Of a stretch of DNA of 64,000 nucleotides, positions 13,321-25,627 are shown piece by piece. Numbering within the stretch: position 1 is the stretch's first letter; every line of letters begins with the position of its first letter. Under the pieces are notes generated by a model. It was not told the DNA's origin. It saw only the letters and a program-made list of their open reading frames with translations, and made no database searches. The DNA lies in NCBI GenBank assembly GCA_016617855.1, contig JAECUM010004928.1, positions 60,669 to 124,668 on the forward strand. Reading direction: 5' to 3'. A program made the position numbers and the translations under genes. Source of the stretch: Megalonaias nervosa. Taxonomy: Eukaryota; Mollusca; Bivalvia; Unionida; Unionidae.

Positions 13321-13488
<168 letters not shown>

Positions 13489-13894
13489 TTATATTGAAAT
13501 AAAGAATTTGTGATTTAAAAAAAAAAGAAAAAAAAACAAACTATTACATTTCTTATATATGCAGATATGCCAACCATTCTAGATTTTGGAAGCATCAGGA
13601 ATTTTTAGTAAAAATTCCACATTTCAAATTATACCAATGAATTACTGGAAAATCTAAATTTTATCGGACACAATTCTTTAAATGCATTTTCTGTGTGGAC
13701 ACACGCAGACACAACTACTACAGAAACAATAAGATATACTGGTAAAAGGGATGAGGTTGTTCAATGAAATAAAAAACCCAGTAAATACAGGACAAGCAAT
13801 CAGTTAATCAGACTATAATTAGGTAAAAAAATGGCAACAGAGATTCAGAGAAAACAAACCAAGATATAAAATTTATGAAGGCTAATGTTTATAT

Positions 13895-14510
13895 TGTTAT
13901 GACTATGGTCTTAAACTAAACAAGAGTGAAAACCAAGTTTTGTAAAATTCAAAATATAATTTATTTCAGTAAAATACAAAGTGAATAACTAAAAATAGCT
14001 CAACTAAATTGTCCTGTATGTTGTGTACCACAAATCCAAAAGTATCAAGTGATCTAAAATGAGTTCCAGTGGTATTATGAAGTTCAATCTATTGTACTGA
14101 TGTGCTAATAGTACTGATGAATCCAATGATATAATCCAAAATGTCCTTAAATGAATTCACAGTAATTCTGAAATAGCTATAACATCCAAACTTTGTAAAT
14201 TCCAAAGAATTATTAAATTAAATTAAATTTTCTAAATTGAACACAACTAAGTCTCTTCTAAGACTGATGTTATTGCTAGGAATTGTTAATTCTCAGTAAA
14301 TCACCTTTAATACTGATAATCTAAGACAGTTTCAATACCAGAAAGAGAATTGATTACTCATTTCCAATGCATTCAAACTTGTAAACAATATCAAGCATTT
14401 CAACCACTAGCCAATCAGGAACTACCAGTAGGTCATCTTGGTTTTTCAAGAACTCATGTCCTGAAGAATCATGTGATGTTTACTTGGATACTACATCTCA
14501 CTTCTTACTA
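13895..14510 (-). mobile_element. dispersed LTR-like repeat, copy G
   Basis: Begins TGTTATGACTATGGTCTTAA, then shares with the copies at 34566 and 37192 the ordered words AAAATTCAA, TTTATTT, AATACAAAGTGAA, GAGTTCCAG, GTACTGATGTGCTAATAGT and ATAATCCAAA. Terminal TGTTA(C/T)GA and a solo, non-coding structure of about 0.6 kb suggest a solo LTR or a non-autonomous element. The class is inferred. Intronic. The strand is given relative to copies A, B, E and F. Confidence 0.7.
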
Positions 14511-14799
14511 ATTTTGCACTATTTTTAATAATGACTTCGTCTTAAAGTGGTCATAAAGATTATTAGCATTTATAGATAAATTACCCTTACAATCCATAAT
14601 AATGAAATTAGCACAGAGAATATACATATAAATAAGATATCTTGCTCTGGCCAAAAATGTTTTAGGATTTCAAAGTTCTGGAATTGGAGGAATGCATGTA
14701 TCACTTATTATAATTGGCTTGTCATTATTTCTGACTATACAGGTATGTATAGACCCATAGAAACAACAGGTATTATTGTAACTTTTAACTCATGCGGCC

Positions 14800-15715
14800 C
14801 CAATTCAACTTATACTCATCATCTGTTTTTAGCATTCAATGGTCAATCACCTATACTTGTTTGTTTACTGAATTCAATGGCCAATCCTGTCTATACTCAT
14901 GATTTGTTTGCTGCATTCAATTGCCAATCTTGCCTACACTCGTGGTTTGTTTACTGCACTCAATAGCCAATTTTGCCTACACTCGTGGTTTGTTTACTGC
15001 ACTCAATAGCCAATCTTGCCTCACTCATGGTTTGTTTACTGCATTCAATGGCCAATCCTGCCTATACTGGTGGTTTGTTCACTACATTCAATGGCCATTT
15101 ACCACATTCAATACCGAATCCTGCCTACACTCGTGGTTTATTTATTGCACTCAACAGCCAATCTTGCCTATCCTCGTGGTTTGTTTACTGCATTCAATGG
15201 CCAATCTTGCCTACACTCGTGGTTTGTTTACTGCATTCAATGGCCAATCTTGCCTACAGTTGTGGTTTGTTTACTGCATTCAATGGCCAATCTTGCCTAT
15301 CCTCATGGTTTGTTTACTGCATTCAATAGCCAATCCTGCCTATCCTCGTGGTTTGTTTACTGCATTCAATAGCCAATCCTGCCTATACTGGTGGTTTGTT
15401 TACTACATTCAATGGCCATTTACCACATTTAATACCGAATCCTGCCTACACTCGTGGTTTATTTATTGCACTCAATAGCCAATCTTGCCTATACACGTGG
15501 TTTGTTTACTGCATTCAATGGCCAATCTTGCCTACACTCGTGGTTTGTTTACTGCATTCAATGGCCAATCTTGCCTATACTCGTGGTTTGTTTACTGCAT
15601 TCAATAGCCAATCCTGCCTATCCTCGTGGTTTGTTTACTGCACTCAATGGCCAATCTTGGCTATACTAATGGTTTGTTTACTATATTCAATGGCTGATAC
15701 CACCTACATTCATGG
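14800..15715 (+). repeat. 43-bp minisatellite, about 20 units, with a 321-bp higher-order repeat
   Basis: Units read GGTTTGTTTACTGCATTCAA then TGGCCAATCTTGCCTACACT and CGT. Marker variants (ACTGGTGG, TTTACCACATT, AATACCGAATC) recur at 15061 and 15382, which gives a 321-bp higher-order period. The plus strand is almost free of stops in all three frames. Because 43 is not a multiple of three, each frame cycles through the same 43-residue peptide. This is the source of several overlapping open frames, and I do not call a gene here. Confidence 0.95.
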
Positions 15716-16302
15716 GGAATAGGTGATAGTAAAAACATCTCTGATTTATGACAGACTGTTTTTTTTCCAAGACTGATGATTTTAAACCAATCCGAAATGA
15801 GGTTTTTTTTTCTTCTGTCTAAATCTGAACTATTCATAAGCCAAGGTTATAAACTGAAGGCACTTCTATGACATGTGTTTCATTGATGATAAATGGTAAA
15901 CAATGGCGTCGCTCAGATTCATATTTAATGATTGTGAGAGCAAAATCAGTTTCTTTGGGCTGATCTTGAAAATACTGAACAAGCAGAGGAAAGATGTTCA
16001 GCAGATGGATATTTTATGAGATCTGGATATGGACATCACTGTTTCTGTGATTGCATCATCAATTTAAAAATGGTACACATTTCTGTAAACAGTGTATAAA
16101 TAACGTGTGAAAAACAAAAACCACAAAATACTGCAGACAATGTAGGTGGAGCATTGGTGAAAATTTCATGGATTTTTATCGGATACAAGGTAAGAAGGAA
16201 TGTATGTGAAGATATTTACGAAATTTTACAATATTTAAACTCTCTGGAGCACAAGCAGCTAGAAAGAGCTTAGTGATGATGTTGCAAAGCAGCAGTGTTG
16301 CT

Positions 16303-16455
16303 GATAACAGTGCTAGTGATATGAAACAGTGCTAGTGATATGATAAAAGTGCTAGTGATACGATAACAGTGCTAGTGATACGATAACAGTGCTATTGATA
16401 CAATAACAGTGCTAGTGATATGATAACAGTGCTAGTGATACGATAACAGTGCTGG
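16303..16455 (+). repeat. 20-bp minisatellite, about 7.5 units
   Basis: Units of CGATAACAGTGCTAGTGATA with occasional T/C changes. Intronic to the R3HDM-like gene. Confidence 0.95.
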
Positions 16456-17104
16456 GGCTAAACAAGTTAAAGAACATTCTCTATTCTGGAAGGACTGCCA
16501 AGATCCCTCAAAAATGATGCTAAGATTTCTGATAAACATGCTCAGTGGATGACACATCTGGAGACTACATACTTACCTGGCTCCAGTTGAATTAGGATTA
16601 TACTGAACATTTTCTAAGACATTCTAGAGTGGAAAGGAGATATTGAACTATTGGAATCTCTGACACAACCACCATGTTGACCAATAAAATCTATGCTGTG
16701 CATTCACTTTGCACTTACGATCAGCGGAATCGGAAAAGCTAGACATGACTAAATGTCAACAAGTCATTGGATGAAAACACATCCTAGTTCGATAAGCCAG
16801 TTTTACCCAGCTTAAAACTTTCTGATTATTTTGTTATATCAGTCATACTCGAACATCAGACCCATCATATAACTTTATTGAATACCTGAAGTAATAAATA
16901 TTACTCCAGACAGAAATGTTGTATGCAAAAAGGCAGAAACAAAGCACTATGATTGACCGGAATAGTTCAAAACTGTTTGGTGGACTCTTCATATTTTGTA
17001 ATATATTTGTCAAATTAGCACTTGTCTCAGAGTACAAGATTTTATCTATTTCAAACAAGAATTTTCTGTAGATGTTTGCTGATGAACCGATATACAAACT
17101 CAAA

Positions 17105-17695
17105 CTGATTTAGTAACTGAAAATGATGTACCAACTCAAACTGACATACCAACTCAAACTGATGCAGTAACTGAAACTGATGTACCAACTCAAAATGACA
17201 TACCAACTCAAACTAATGTACCAACTCAAACAAATGTAGTAACCAAAACTGATGTACCAACTTACTGATGTACCAACTCAAACTGATGTACCAACTCTAA
17301 CTGACATACCAGCTCAAACTGATGTACCAACTCTGACATACCAACTCAACAACTCAAACTGATGTACCAACTCAAACTGACCTACCAACTCAAACTGACG
17401 TACCAACTCAACAACTCAAACTGATGTACCAACTCAAACTGACGTACCAACTCTAACTGACATACCAACTCAAACTGACATACCAACTCAAACTGAAGTA
17501 CCAACTCAACAACTCAAACTGATGTACCAACTCAAGCTGACATACCAAGTGAACAACTCAAACTGACGTACCAACTCAACAACTCAAACTGATGTACCAA
17601 CTCTAACTGACATACCAACTCAACAACTCAAACTGATATACCTACTCAAACTGACGTACCAACTCAAACTGATGTACCAACTCAAACTGATGTGA
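17105..17695 (+). repeat. 18-bp minisatellite, about 30 units
   Basis: Units of CTGATGTACCAACTCAAA, with partial units CAACAACTCAAA interspersed. In one plus frame it reads as the hexapeptide TDVPTQ, but stops and a lack of any start or splice context argue against coding. Confidence 0.95.
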
Positions 17696-17874
17696 TCATG
17701 AGAAGATAATTATCATGAACAGTCTGCTTGCTGGAGATCTTTGCAAAGACTTTGAACACAAGCTTGAACTACTCAGAATCTTTGTGGCCTTCTAGAAAAT
17801 AATATTTTCCTTACAAGATTTGGGAATAAGTCCTATAATTTGTTAGGTTTTAAATTCAGAGTTTGTAGCAGCCA

Positions 17875-17965
17875 TAAAAATTAGTATCCCATAAGAAGTG
17901 ATAACCTATGAAAATTGATACCCCATAAAGCTGATACCCTCTGAAAACTGATACCCAATGATAAA
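17875..17965 (+). repeat. short ~19-bp tandem repeat
   Basis: Four or five diverged units with AAAACTGATACCC. It lies next to a poly(C) run at about 18093-18103, just downstream (minus sense) of the DSTGIDL exon. Confidence 0.75.
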
Positions 17966-18123
17966 TAAATTCACCAAACTTCCTTGTAATCTTAGAACTT
18001 AAAGAAAACTGTTCATCATGCCTACTTTATGCAAGGTCTCATCCAATATGAACAAATGATCTAACTGAATTTCCTGGGTATTTAGCAAAAATCCCCCCCC
18101 CCCAATAGATTAATGCTACTTAC

Positions 18124-18268
18124 TTTGGTTCTTTGATGAATTTGGTTAAATCTGTTTCTAACTTGAGCAGCATACTTCTGTCTTTTGATGTTTTGTTGAG
18201 AGTTTTTCGTATAAACTCTTCCAAGTCTATTCCTGTGGAATCTTTGTAAGGTGAATCTACACTGGAAT
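18124..18268 (-). CDS. R3HDM: R3HDM-like gene, exon before the R3H core (DSTGIDL exon)
   Basis: A 145-bp exon with acceptor TTTTCAG and donor AA|GTAAGT. It encodes SSVDSPYKDSTGIDLEEF, then a predicted helix with DRSMLLKLETDLTKFIKEP. Vertebrate R3HDM1/2 has DSTGIDLHEFLVNTL followed by RMMLLKLEQEILDFI at the same distance before the R3H domain. That stretch is the conserved helical lead-in to the domain. It enters with two bases completing Asp and leaves in phase 2, which the next exon completes as Lys. A poly(C) run and a short minisatellite lie in the intron immediately downstream (lower coordinates). Confidence 0.93.
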
Positions 18269-21200
18269 CTGAAAATGATAAGAAATATTTTTTTAAAAAT
18301 GAATGTTTCAACAGACACTTGAGAAACTGTTTAATTGTAAGGAGTGATCTGGCAATTTCTGGCATGCTAAATGACTAATATTGTAAACCCATGATATTAT
18401 AATGTGTTGTAAAAGGTTCTGAATTATAGCCAGGGATAAGTTTGAGTCTTGCTGTTGAAGTTAAATTCAGTCAGTTTCCCAGAACTTTTGTTCTGTGCCC
18501 TTTATGAACATATGGGTTCAGGTCAAGTTGAACATTTTAAGGATTTTTTCCAGACTTTTGAAGGCTAAGAAAACTCAGCCAAACCGCTGCACTGCTGTTG
18601 CTCATAGCATGTTTCAGTAGCATCTGGGGTACTACATGTAATTGGCAGCTCTGAATTTACTGAACTTAGTCTGAAAAAAGGAAAGGATCTGTTGAAGGCA
18701 TTGTGAATTGGCAAAGATCAAAATAATTTTGGGTGGGTACTGATAACCAATGTGGAGATTTTGAAAGACAGAATTTTAAAGTATTTCCAACACTGAATTT
18801 TGCTGTTTCAAAGCGAGGACAATTCTAAATGGTGGAATGGTTTCTGATCAAGCAAGGTTTGGTCTCTCTGCATCTGTAGTGGACATGATTATAACAAAAT
18901 ATATGCGGCCTATTTATTTGGGAAGAAGGGTTAAGATAATGCACATGAGTTTGCATTATAGATTAAACAGACTGTAAGATTAATACAGATCAGGTCATTA
19001 TCATAACGTTATCACCAAGATATAAAATGCATAGGCAAAAGCTATTTTTAACAATGGTGGCTTTCTCCTTGGAGCAATCAAGAACCAATCAATAGGGTTC
19101 TATCCTGGACAAATGGAACAAATTTATACATTCTATTTAAACTTGTGACAGTTGTGGATAACTCACAGATCATCTTGTTGGCTCCCGTCAACCGATTCAG
19201 AAAGAATCCGAAATCAAAAGTTGTCATGTCACCAAAATCTGGTCACAGTCACCTGAAACTAGTATGGTCTTGAGGTCCTTTAAAGATATCAAAATATCCA
19301 ACATGGTCAGTTGTGGTACTGTAATGTTTAGGTCTTTGAACAACCAATAATGCATACTGGGAAGGCATATGGAATGTCATCACATAACCATGAAAGTTTG
19401 CTCAAGTCAGACCTGCCAACCCTAACAAGACCATCTCAGTAAGGCAGTTGATTTTTTTTCCATATGTTTGACCAGTCTTCAGTAAGATGTACTAAGTTGA
19501 AAACATGTATTTAAAAAGTTCTGTATTTAAAACAAGCAGTGATGGTAAACATTATGTTCAACTGAAAAGTTTGTAAAGTACATGTAGGCCTTTTTCTACC
19601 TCTAGAACATTTTCCAAACTCTATGCAGCTCAATGGTTTGTTGCTATCTCTCAATCTGACATATTTCTTAGAATTTGGTTTCCATTTCACATGATGACAA
19701 CAATCATATCTCCCACCAGGAGACAAAAATCGACCCATTATGTCCAATAAAAGTAATTGTGTCTCTTCCAGCTTTTTATTCACAAGAATGTGAATACACC
19801 ATTTTATCCTTCTGAACTGGTTATTAACACTTTCTAAGAGGCCTATTTTCCTTTTTTGTCTTCAACATGCATCGCTTGCTGGATGAAATTTTTAAAAAAG
19901 TTCTAGAATCAACAGTTTGCTCATGCAGACATTTTGCATCAAAAAATATATGCAGTTTAAAACATCTGTGCTACTGATGTATATATAGTTAGTTTGGTTC
20001 CCATACTAATTCCCCTAAATCTAATATAAAACCCAGATCAAAATCAAACACGGACAAGCCACTTATCCTGATTTTACAGCAGCAATAATATTTCCATTAG
20101 TTTTTGCATTTATTGCGTAAGTCTGTATTGTAAGGGTCATTTTCATCAGCAAAATTCTAAGCGTTAGCATGTCTGTCAGGGTCATAAAAATCTGATCAGG
20201 TTTTCCCACTCCCGTGGCCCTGGCACCTTTCTATAAAGTTTGGTCCTGTTTTGGCCATCCATATTGGTGTTATCTTGCTTACCAGCAGATTCCATCAGAA
20301 AAAAAGTCCAGCCTTGTGACGCTAAAGTTTACTTAAGTCACCACAACCCAATTAGGTTTTGCATCCTTCTCAAGGCATTCAAGTGTTCAATTAGAACTGG
20401 GATGGTGCTTTTTTTCAGAAGAAAAATCTCGTTTACAAAGTCATTGTAAGCAACCATTTCTCCCCTTTCTTGGAAGGTCACCCTGTCATTTATGAAAACT
20501 GGACCAACCAATGTCAAAAAGATGTTTTGGCCCCCACAAATGCCTCTGCTCATCAAATTTGGTCCAATTCAGTCAACCAGACAGAAGATATCCTAATAAC
20601 TTCTTTAGCCCCACTCAAGGTATCTAGAGATGCCCTTTGGTTAGGGTTGGCTTAAATAAATTTTTTAAAAAATTATCTGGCTTCCAAGGTAAGTAGTTAT
20701 GAGGGATGGGCTGACCGAGCACAATTGTGATTGTCTGAAAATCAGGCTAAGCTAGAGGATCAACAACTAGTAAAAAGATACCCAGAAAATGTTTTTCATC
20801 ATAAAAGAACAAATCATTACTCTGCATTTAAATCCATTTAGTTTAGAGTTGGTAGCTACTGACTGTATTGATAAACGGAGTTGGTGTCTTTTGTGATACA
20901 TATATTGAGCTATGATGTGTACTAATTACCAATGAAAAAAAAAAACAAAAAAAAACAACCTCCAACAAAAGACCCAGGGCATTTCGACTTTTTCATTTTC
21001 AACTTAAGTGAGCAATATTAAGATTTTTGCAGCATTCTGAAAACAAAACTACTCCAAATTCCCAGAAAACTCTTCCTTACTGATTATGACAAAATGCACA
21101 GACCTAAAGGAAAAGTTAAAGACACACCATCAATCAGAGGTCTTAAGAGCAAAAGTGTATACAACAAATATTGAGTCAGATATCCCAAAATTGAAGGTGT

Positions 21201-22201
21201 ATACCAGAAATATTAAGTCATAGATCCCAAGAGAACAGGTGTATGCCACAAATATTAATTCTGATATGCCAAAAGCACATGTGTATACCACAAATAATAA
21301 GACAGAGATCCCTAGAGCACAGGTGTGTGCCAGAAATATCAAGTCAGATATGCCAAAAGCGCAGGTGTATGCCACATATATTAAGACTATATACCAGGTT
21401 ATTTCTGCAAGTTACCATCCAGAAATGCAAGTCATGAGCCCAGCTACAGTTTCATGAAAAATATAAAATACTATCTAAAGAAGGACGCACTTCAAATGCT
21501 TAGGAACAGCTACTTTTACTGTACCAGTCATTCACTCAGCTGGTCCACATCAGGACCTGGAGGAAAACATTGTTTTAAGTGAATTGGAATCAATTTTAAT
21601 AAACAAAGTCAGACATAAACATTGGAAAAAAAAGTAAAGCAAACCATTTTGGTACTGGGTTCTGGTATACAGCATGACGTGGAGAAATACTGCTTTCAAT
21701 GAAATCAAATCAAATTTGTATATCTGACAAGGTCACACTCACTTGTTTGTTCTGATGTATACTATTATTTGGCAAAAAGAACCCAGAAAATTTGTACATT
21801 TAAAGCGTTTTCATTATTCTTTTTTGTTTAAAGCATATCAATTTCAACGCTGTGTCAAAACAAAGGCAAAGAAAAAGGAAATGTTTGGGGCAAGTAAAAT
21901 CTGAACAAGTGATTCTTTTAAAGTCTCTTGCTCAGTGCCTGAGTCTTACAAAAATACTCATGAAGCCCTGATTTCATTATGGTAGATCCGTACTGCAAGA
22001 AAAGCATACAAAAGATACACATCTGTTAGCTTTACTACCTTAATAATCCAAGTATAATGGCTTTGCTACCTTTAAAAAAATAATCATGTACACTTATTAC
22101 CAATATTTTATCAAAGATTAATCATACAAACTTATTATTCAAAATTTATACACTGTTTATTCTGATTTTATCAATACATGCACTTGTTAGAGATTCATTA
22201 C
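18269..22201 (-). other. intron of the R3HDM-like gene
   Basis: About 3.9 kb without a recognisable exon. It contains the 48-bp repeat at 21128-21395, an A-rich stretch near 20935-20958, and a less AT-rich stretch at 20225-20660 that looks like an old repeat but matches nothing I know. Confidence 0.6.
21128..21395 (-). repeat. ~48-bp minisatellite, about 5.5 units
   Basis: On the plus strand units contain CACAGGTGTATGCCAGAAAT then ATTAAGTCAGATATGCCAAA. On the minus strand the 48-bp unit is in frame and gives a 16-residue hydrophobic repeat (VAYTCAFGISDLIF). This explains an 81-residue open frame that has no other gene evidence. Confidence 0.92.
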
Positions 22202-22292
22202 CGCGAGATAAACTGGAGAGTGTTCCTGCCTCGGAACCTGTCTGAGATCCATCCTTTTCCAATCTTCCAGATCCTGAACAATACCCAGAGGT
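22202..22292 (-). CDS. R3HDM: R3HDM-like gene, most upstream exon found (internal, partial)
   Basis: A 91-bp exon preceded on the minus strand by a TTTGCAG acceptor and followed by a G|GTAATG donor. It encodes 30 residues plus one base, a Ser/Gly-rich stretch with motifs SGYCSGSGRLEKDGS and GTLSSLSR. The leftover G joins AT of the next exon to make the Asp of R-DSS, which matches the RDSS segment just before DSTGIDL in vertebrate R3HDM1/2. The region upstream of R3H is low-complexity and poorly conserved in this family, so the assignment rests on the phase match and that junction. No exon with the start codon or the family's N-terminal RSLAVCEE-type motif was found further upstream in the window. 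Confidence 0.7.
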
Positions 22293-23313
22293 CTGCAAAG
22301 ATATAAAACAATGGTAATAAATAAACTTTGTTAGGAAGAACATCAAAATGTGGCAATAAAAATCCAGCATCAACTGCACGAAACCTACACAGTGTCAGCT
22401 GTGTAGTCGCCAACACTTTCTGTACAGAGTCATCCATACGGTCACCACCTCTTTCTACATTGTCACAGAAATGTTATTAGTGAAATGTTTCTTTTCATAT
22501 CTGCATCTTTATATATTCATTTGGTGAAAATCCAAGATTTTCTGTTATGTGTTGCTTGACTGTGTGTGCCTATAGAAGCTATACAAGAAAAATGAGAATT
22601 CTATGACCTAAAGCAATCAATGGTAAAAATGGAAAGCGCATTGCATTTTGCTCCAGATATAACTTGCTGCCAAATGCTCCACCAAATCTAAATTCCCTGG
22701 ACCACCTTGTCAAAAATGTTAAAAACGGTGCACTGCACTGCACAGTGGTAAAAAAAAAAAAAAGAATTAGGTGATGCCACAAGACTTCTCCTAAATATTT
22801 TTACATCATCCAAAGAAAACCCATAGACCTTTAACAAAATTTTAATATCTTTAGAATTTACCATATACTGCTTTCTAATTCCTGTTTAACTTTTTGTGCA
22901 GTTTTTGGGGTGGGTGGGAGAGGCTTTGTCTTAGTTGTTTCTTGTTTGCAATTATTTATATTTTTTTTAAACTATTTTTAATTGGCGCCATCTAGTCAGT
23001 ATTGTGCTGATGTTACATTAATCCCTACAGCTGCTACTACTACTTCTACAGCACAATGGGAAGGGTGCGCATGATTTTAATTTTCCAACTTCAATTTAAG
23101 AGTATGTCTGGTATAATTGTAAGCAAAAAGGTAATTTTCTTCTCTCTTTGCCACTCATTAAGATAACTTTTCTTTGTAGTGTTTCCCCTAGAGGTGTGAG
23201 AGAGTAAACAAAATTCCATTGGTGTCAAAATTAGTAAAAACACTAACTTTGGTGTCAGACCTAGGGGTAAGATTAAAACATGGCAGTCTCTGATGCACCA
23301 ATGAGGGTAAAGG

Positions 23314-23591
23314 GAAATAATGTTGTTGTTGTTGTTGTTGTGGGGCTTAACGCCATTTTTCAGCACACGATAGGCTATACATGGCGGCCAGTATTAATGG
23401 TGGAGGAAGAAACCGGGAAATCCGCGGAAAGAACCACCGACCCACGAGAAGCTACTGGCAAGCTTTCTCACATATCCACATTCGCCAAATCTTAGACTCG
23501 AAACCACGCAGACAGAGGTGAGATGGCAGTGATCCATAACGGGGAACGCTTTAGACCACTCGGCCACTCGGGGCCCCCGAAATAATGTTGT
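23314..23591 (-). mobile_element. tRNA-derived SINE with 13-bp target duplication
   Basis: On the minus strand the element begins GGCCCCGAGTGGCCGAGTGG, a tRNA-type A box, followed by a B box GGTTTCGAGTC. It then has a body with CCGCGGATTTCCCGG and ends GGCGTTAAGCCCCA(CAA)n. Flanks GAAATAATGTTGT at 23314-23326 and 23579-23591 are identical, a clear 13-bp target-site duplication. Bivalve SINEs of the V/Meta-SINE type have this layout. The family name would need a database comparison. Confidence 0.9.
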
Positions 23592-24659
23592 ACCTCATGA
23601 TGAAATTTATCAAAATACAAAAATAAAGAATCTGCTGTGTAACCCAAATAGTACTGCTAGAAGCATGGAGAATATTGGATGAAAAACTTATTTCACAGAG
23701 TGGATGAAAATACTCAAATATTACACCCTAGAGATGAAACATGTTTTTCACTTGGAACAAGCAAATCACCTGTTTACCATTTACATTTTACTGTGTTGCA
23801 TATATTCATACAGAACAGTTGTAACACAATTCTCTTTCCTAATTCAAAGTGTGGAAAAAAACAGCACATTACAAGATTCCCTCAAAAAAGCTGATGCTTC
23901 ACTGGCCAAAAAGTCTCCAGGAAATCAAGTCAAAACCATTTCTTCTTTTTAAATGGTGAGCATTGAAACCATCTCAGAAATTCTTCAGCAATAACAAGAT
24001 TATGAAATTAGCTGCAGGGGATGTCAAGATTAGCACCATTTTCATCTAGGACCAACAGGATATTATTTACATCTTTTCAGGCTAATATTCAGTCTTCTCT
24101 TTCTTTGTAATATTGGAAGAAAAAAAAAGGAACTGGCACTTCTGCAAAACAAATGAAAAATGCTGAAAATCACATCTGATTAAAATAATCTTTTGGGTTT
24201 TGCAAGGACTTGTTTTACTTTACTAAGATTTGTCTATACGGTTTTGTTCTTTTCTTAAATAATGCCAGTAAATAAATCTGTCTTGTGCAAGTTCATCTTA
24301 GCATATTCTTTCATTTCTGTCATTTCCCAATCATTTTCCTTTATAAATTGAAGGACTGCCTTCCACATTGTTTTCAATAAGAAAAGCAAACTGCACGAGT
24401 CCAATCATTCAAGTCAATTGTAGTGTAATTCTGCATAGATCACGTAAAAATGTTAATCATGAAAACGAGGCTGCCAAAATCTGAGAATGAAATTACTTTG
24501 CTGCCTGTTAACTCAAAAATAAGAGACCCTCTCTGTCAAGTTTGCCTTTAATTTAGCAAGGAAAAAAAACAACATTTTAACACTAAATTTAATCTGCATA
24601 ATCATAACAATTAAAATACCATACATATTCACTTAGAAGCTGATCACAACTTTACACTG

Positions 24660-24910
24660 CACATATCAAGATCTGCTGTTGTATGTGCATGCAGATCAGG
24701 GTTTATGCAGTTTTCTTCAAATCAGAATAAGTAAGAAAATAAATCCTTATCTGTTAAGCACATTATGTAATGGCTGATCAGGGTCCAGTTTTCTCTGAGT
24801 AATCAATGGAACATCAATGTAATTTCAAATCATGGTCTATCAAGTTTGTTGTCAAACAAACAACATAAATCCTGATCTGTCGGCACATTGTGCAATGGGA
24901 GATCAGGCTG
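24660..24910 (+). repeat. diverged three-copy repeat around GATCAGG motifs
   Basis: Three blocks share GATC(A/T)G, CACATT(A/G)TG(T/C)AATGG and GATCAGGNTNNANTC at roughly 100-bp spacing. It is probably an old mobile element fragment; the class is unknown. Confidence 0.45.
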
Positions 24911-24939
24911 GACTCAACTACACAGTAATTAAGGGGGGC

Positions 24940-25010
24940 ACATGAATGCCCACATGGACATGGATGTAAGGATGCACATGAATGCCCACATGGACATGGA
25001 TGTTCAAATA
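24940..25010 (+). repeat. two-copy 37-bp direct repeat
   Basis: Two copies of GCACATGAATGCCCACATGG then ACATGGATGT. Confidence 0.9.
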
Positions 25011-25574
25011 TCTTCTAAGTATAGCTTCTACCATGCAGGCTTGCTAGTGAGTGCCTTCTTTCTTTTTGTTCCTGCATTCAAAACTAGGGTTATTGCTCAA
25101 AATTTTCTGTTAATTTGATGATCTCAGTGCCAAAAATGATTTGCATAGAATGGTCAAACATCTTGTCATGGGGATTATCTGAATAAAAATCTTGTCATTC
25201 AAGTTTATTTTGAAAGAAACAAATACCATGAACTGATTTTCCATGCTATTTGTTGGCCTCATCAATGCTGCATGCCACAGACAAAATCTGACTGAAAAAC
25301 AATAATAAAGAAACTTATTTGTGGAACCAAAAGTGGGTAAGTCTGACAATCAAAGCTTATGATGCAGAATGCTGTTATTCTAACTTGTCAGGTCTCAAGG
25401 AAAATCAAAAGCTTTCACAGCAAATTTGGTTGAAATGTATTAAGTGAAGGAGTTATTGTGTGGCAATGAAAATGGGTCATTGTACATCTAAATGAAAACA
25501 AAGAATGCTGACAATCAAACTCAACCAAGGTCTCACCAATATCAAGCAGCATGTGAAAACTTTGGTTAAAATCC

Positions 25575-25627
25575 AATAATAACAATAATAATAATAATAA
25601 TAACAATAATAATAGTAATAATAATTC
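25575..25627 (+). repeat. (AAT)n microsatellite
   Basis: About 17 AAT units with AAC and AGT interruptions. On the minus strand it reads poly-Leu, which accounts for an 81-residue open frame there. Confidence 0.95.

Noticed and set aside
14921..15722. Several overlapping plus-strand open frames of 118-185 residues
   Set aside because: All are register shifts of the 43-bp minisatellite.
17105..17695. TDVPTQ hexapeptide repeat as part of a protein
   Set aside because: In-frame stops, frequent 12-bp partial units and no splice or start context; it lies in an intron of a minus-strand gene.
19511..19783. 90-residue minus frame with KWKPNSKKYVRLRD
   Set aside because: No family resemblance or splice borders; length is compatible with chance.
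22384..22448. Possible R3HDM-like exon (minus) encoding RGGDRMDDSVQKVLATTQLTL
   Set aside because: It has AG and GT borders, but its only open frame ends in phase 1 while the next exon (22202-22292) is used in phase 0. The borders are weak.
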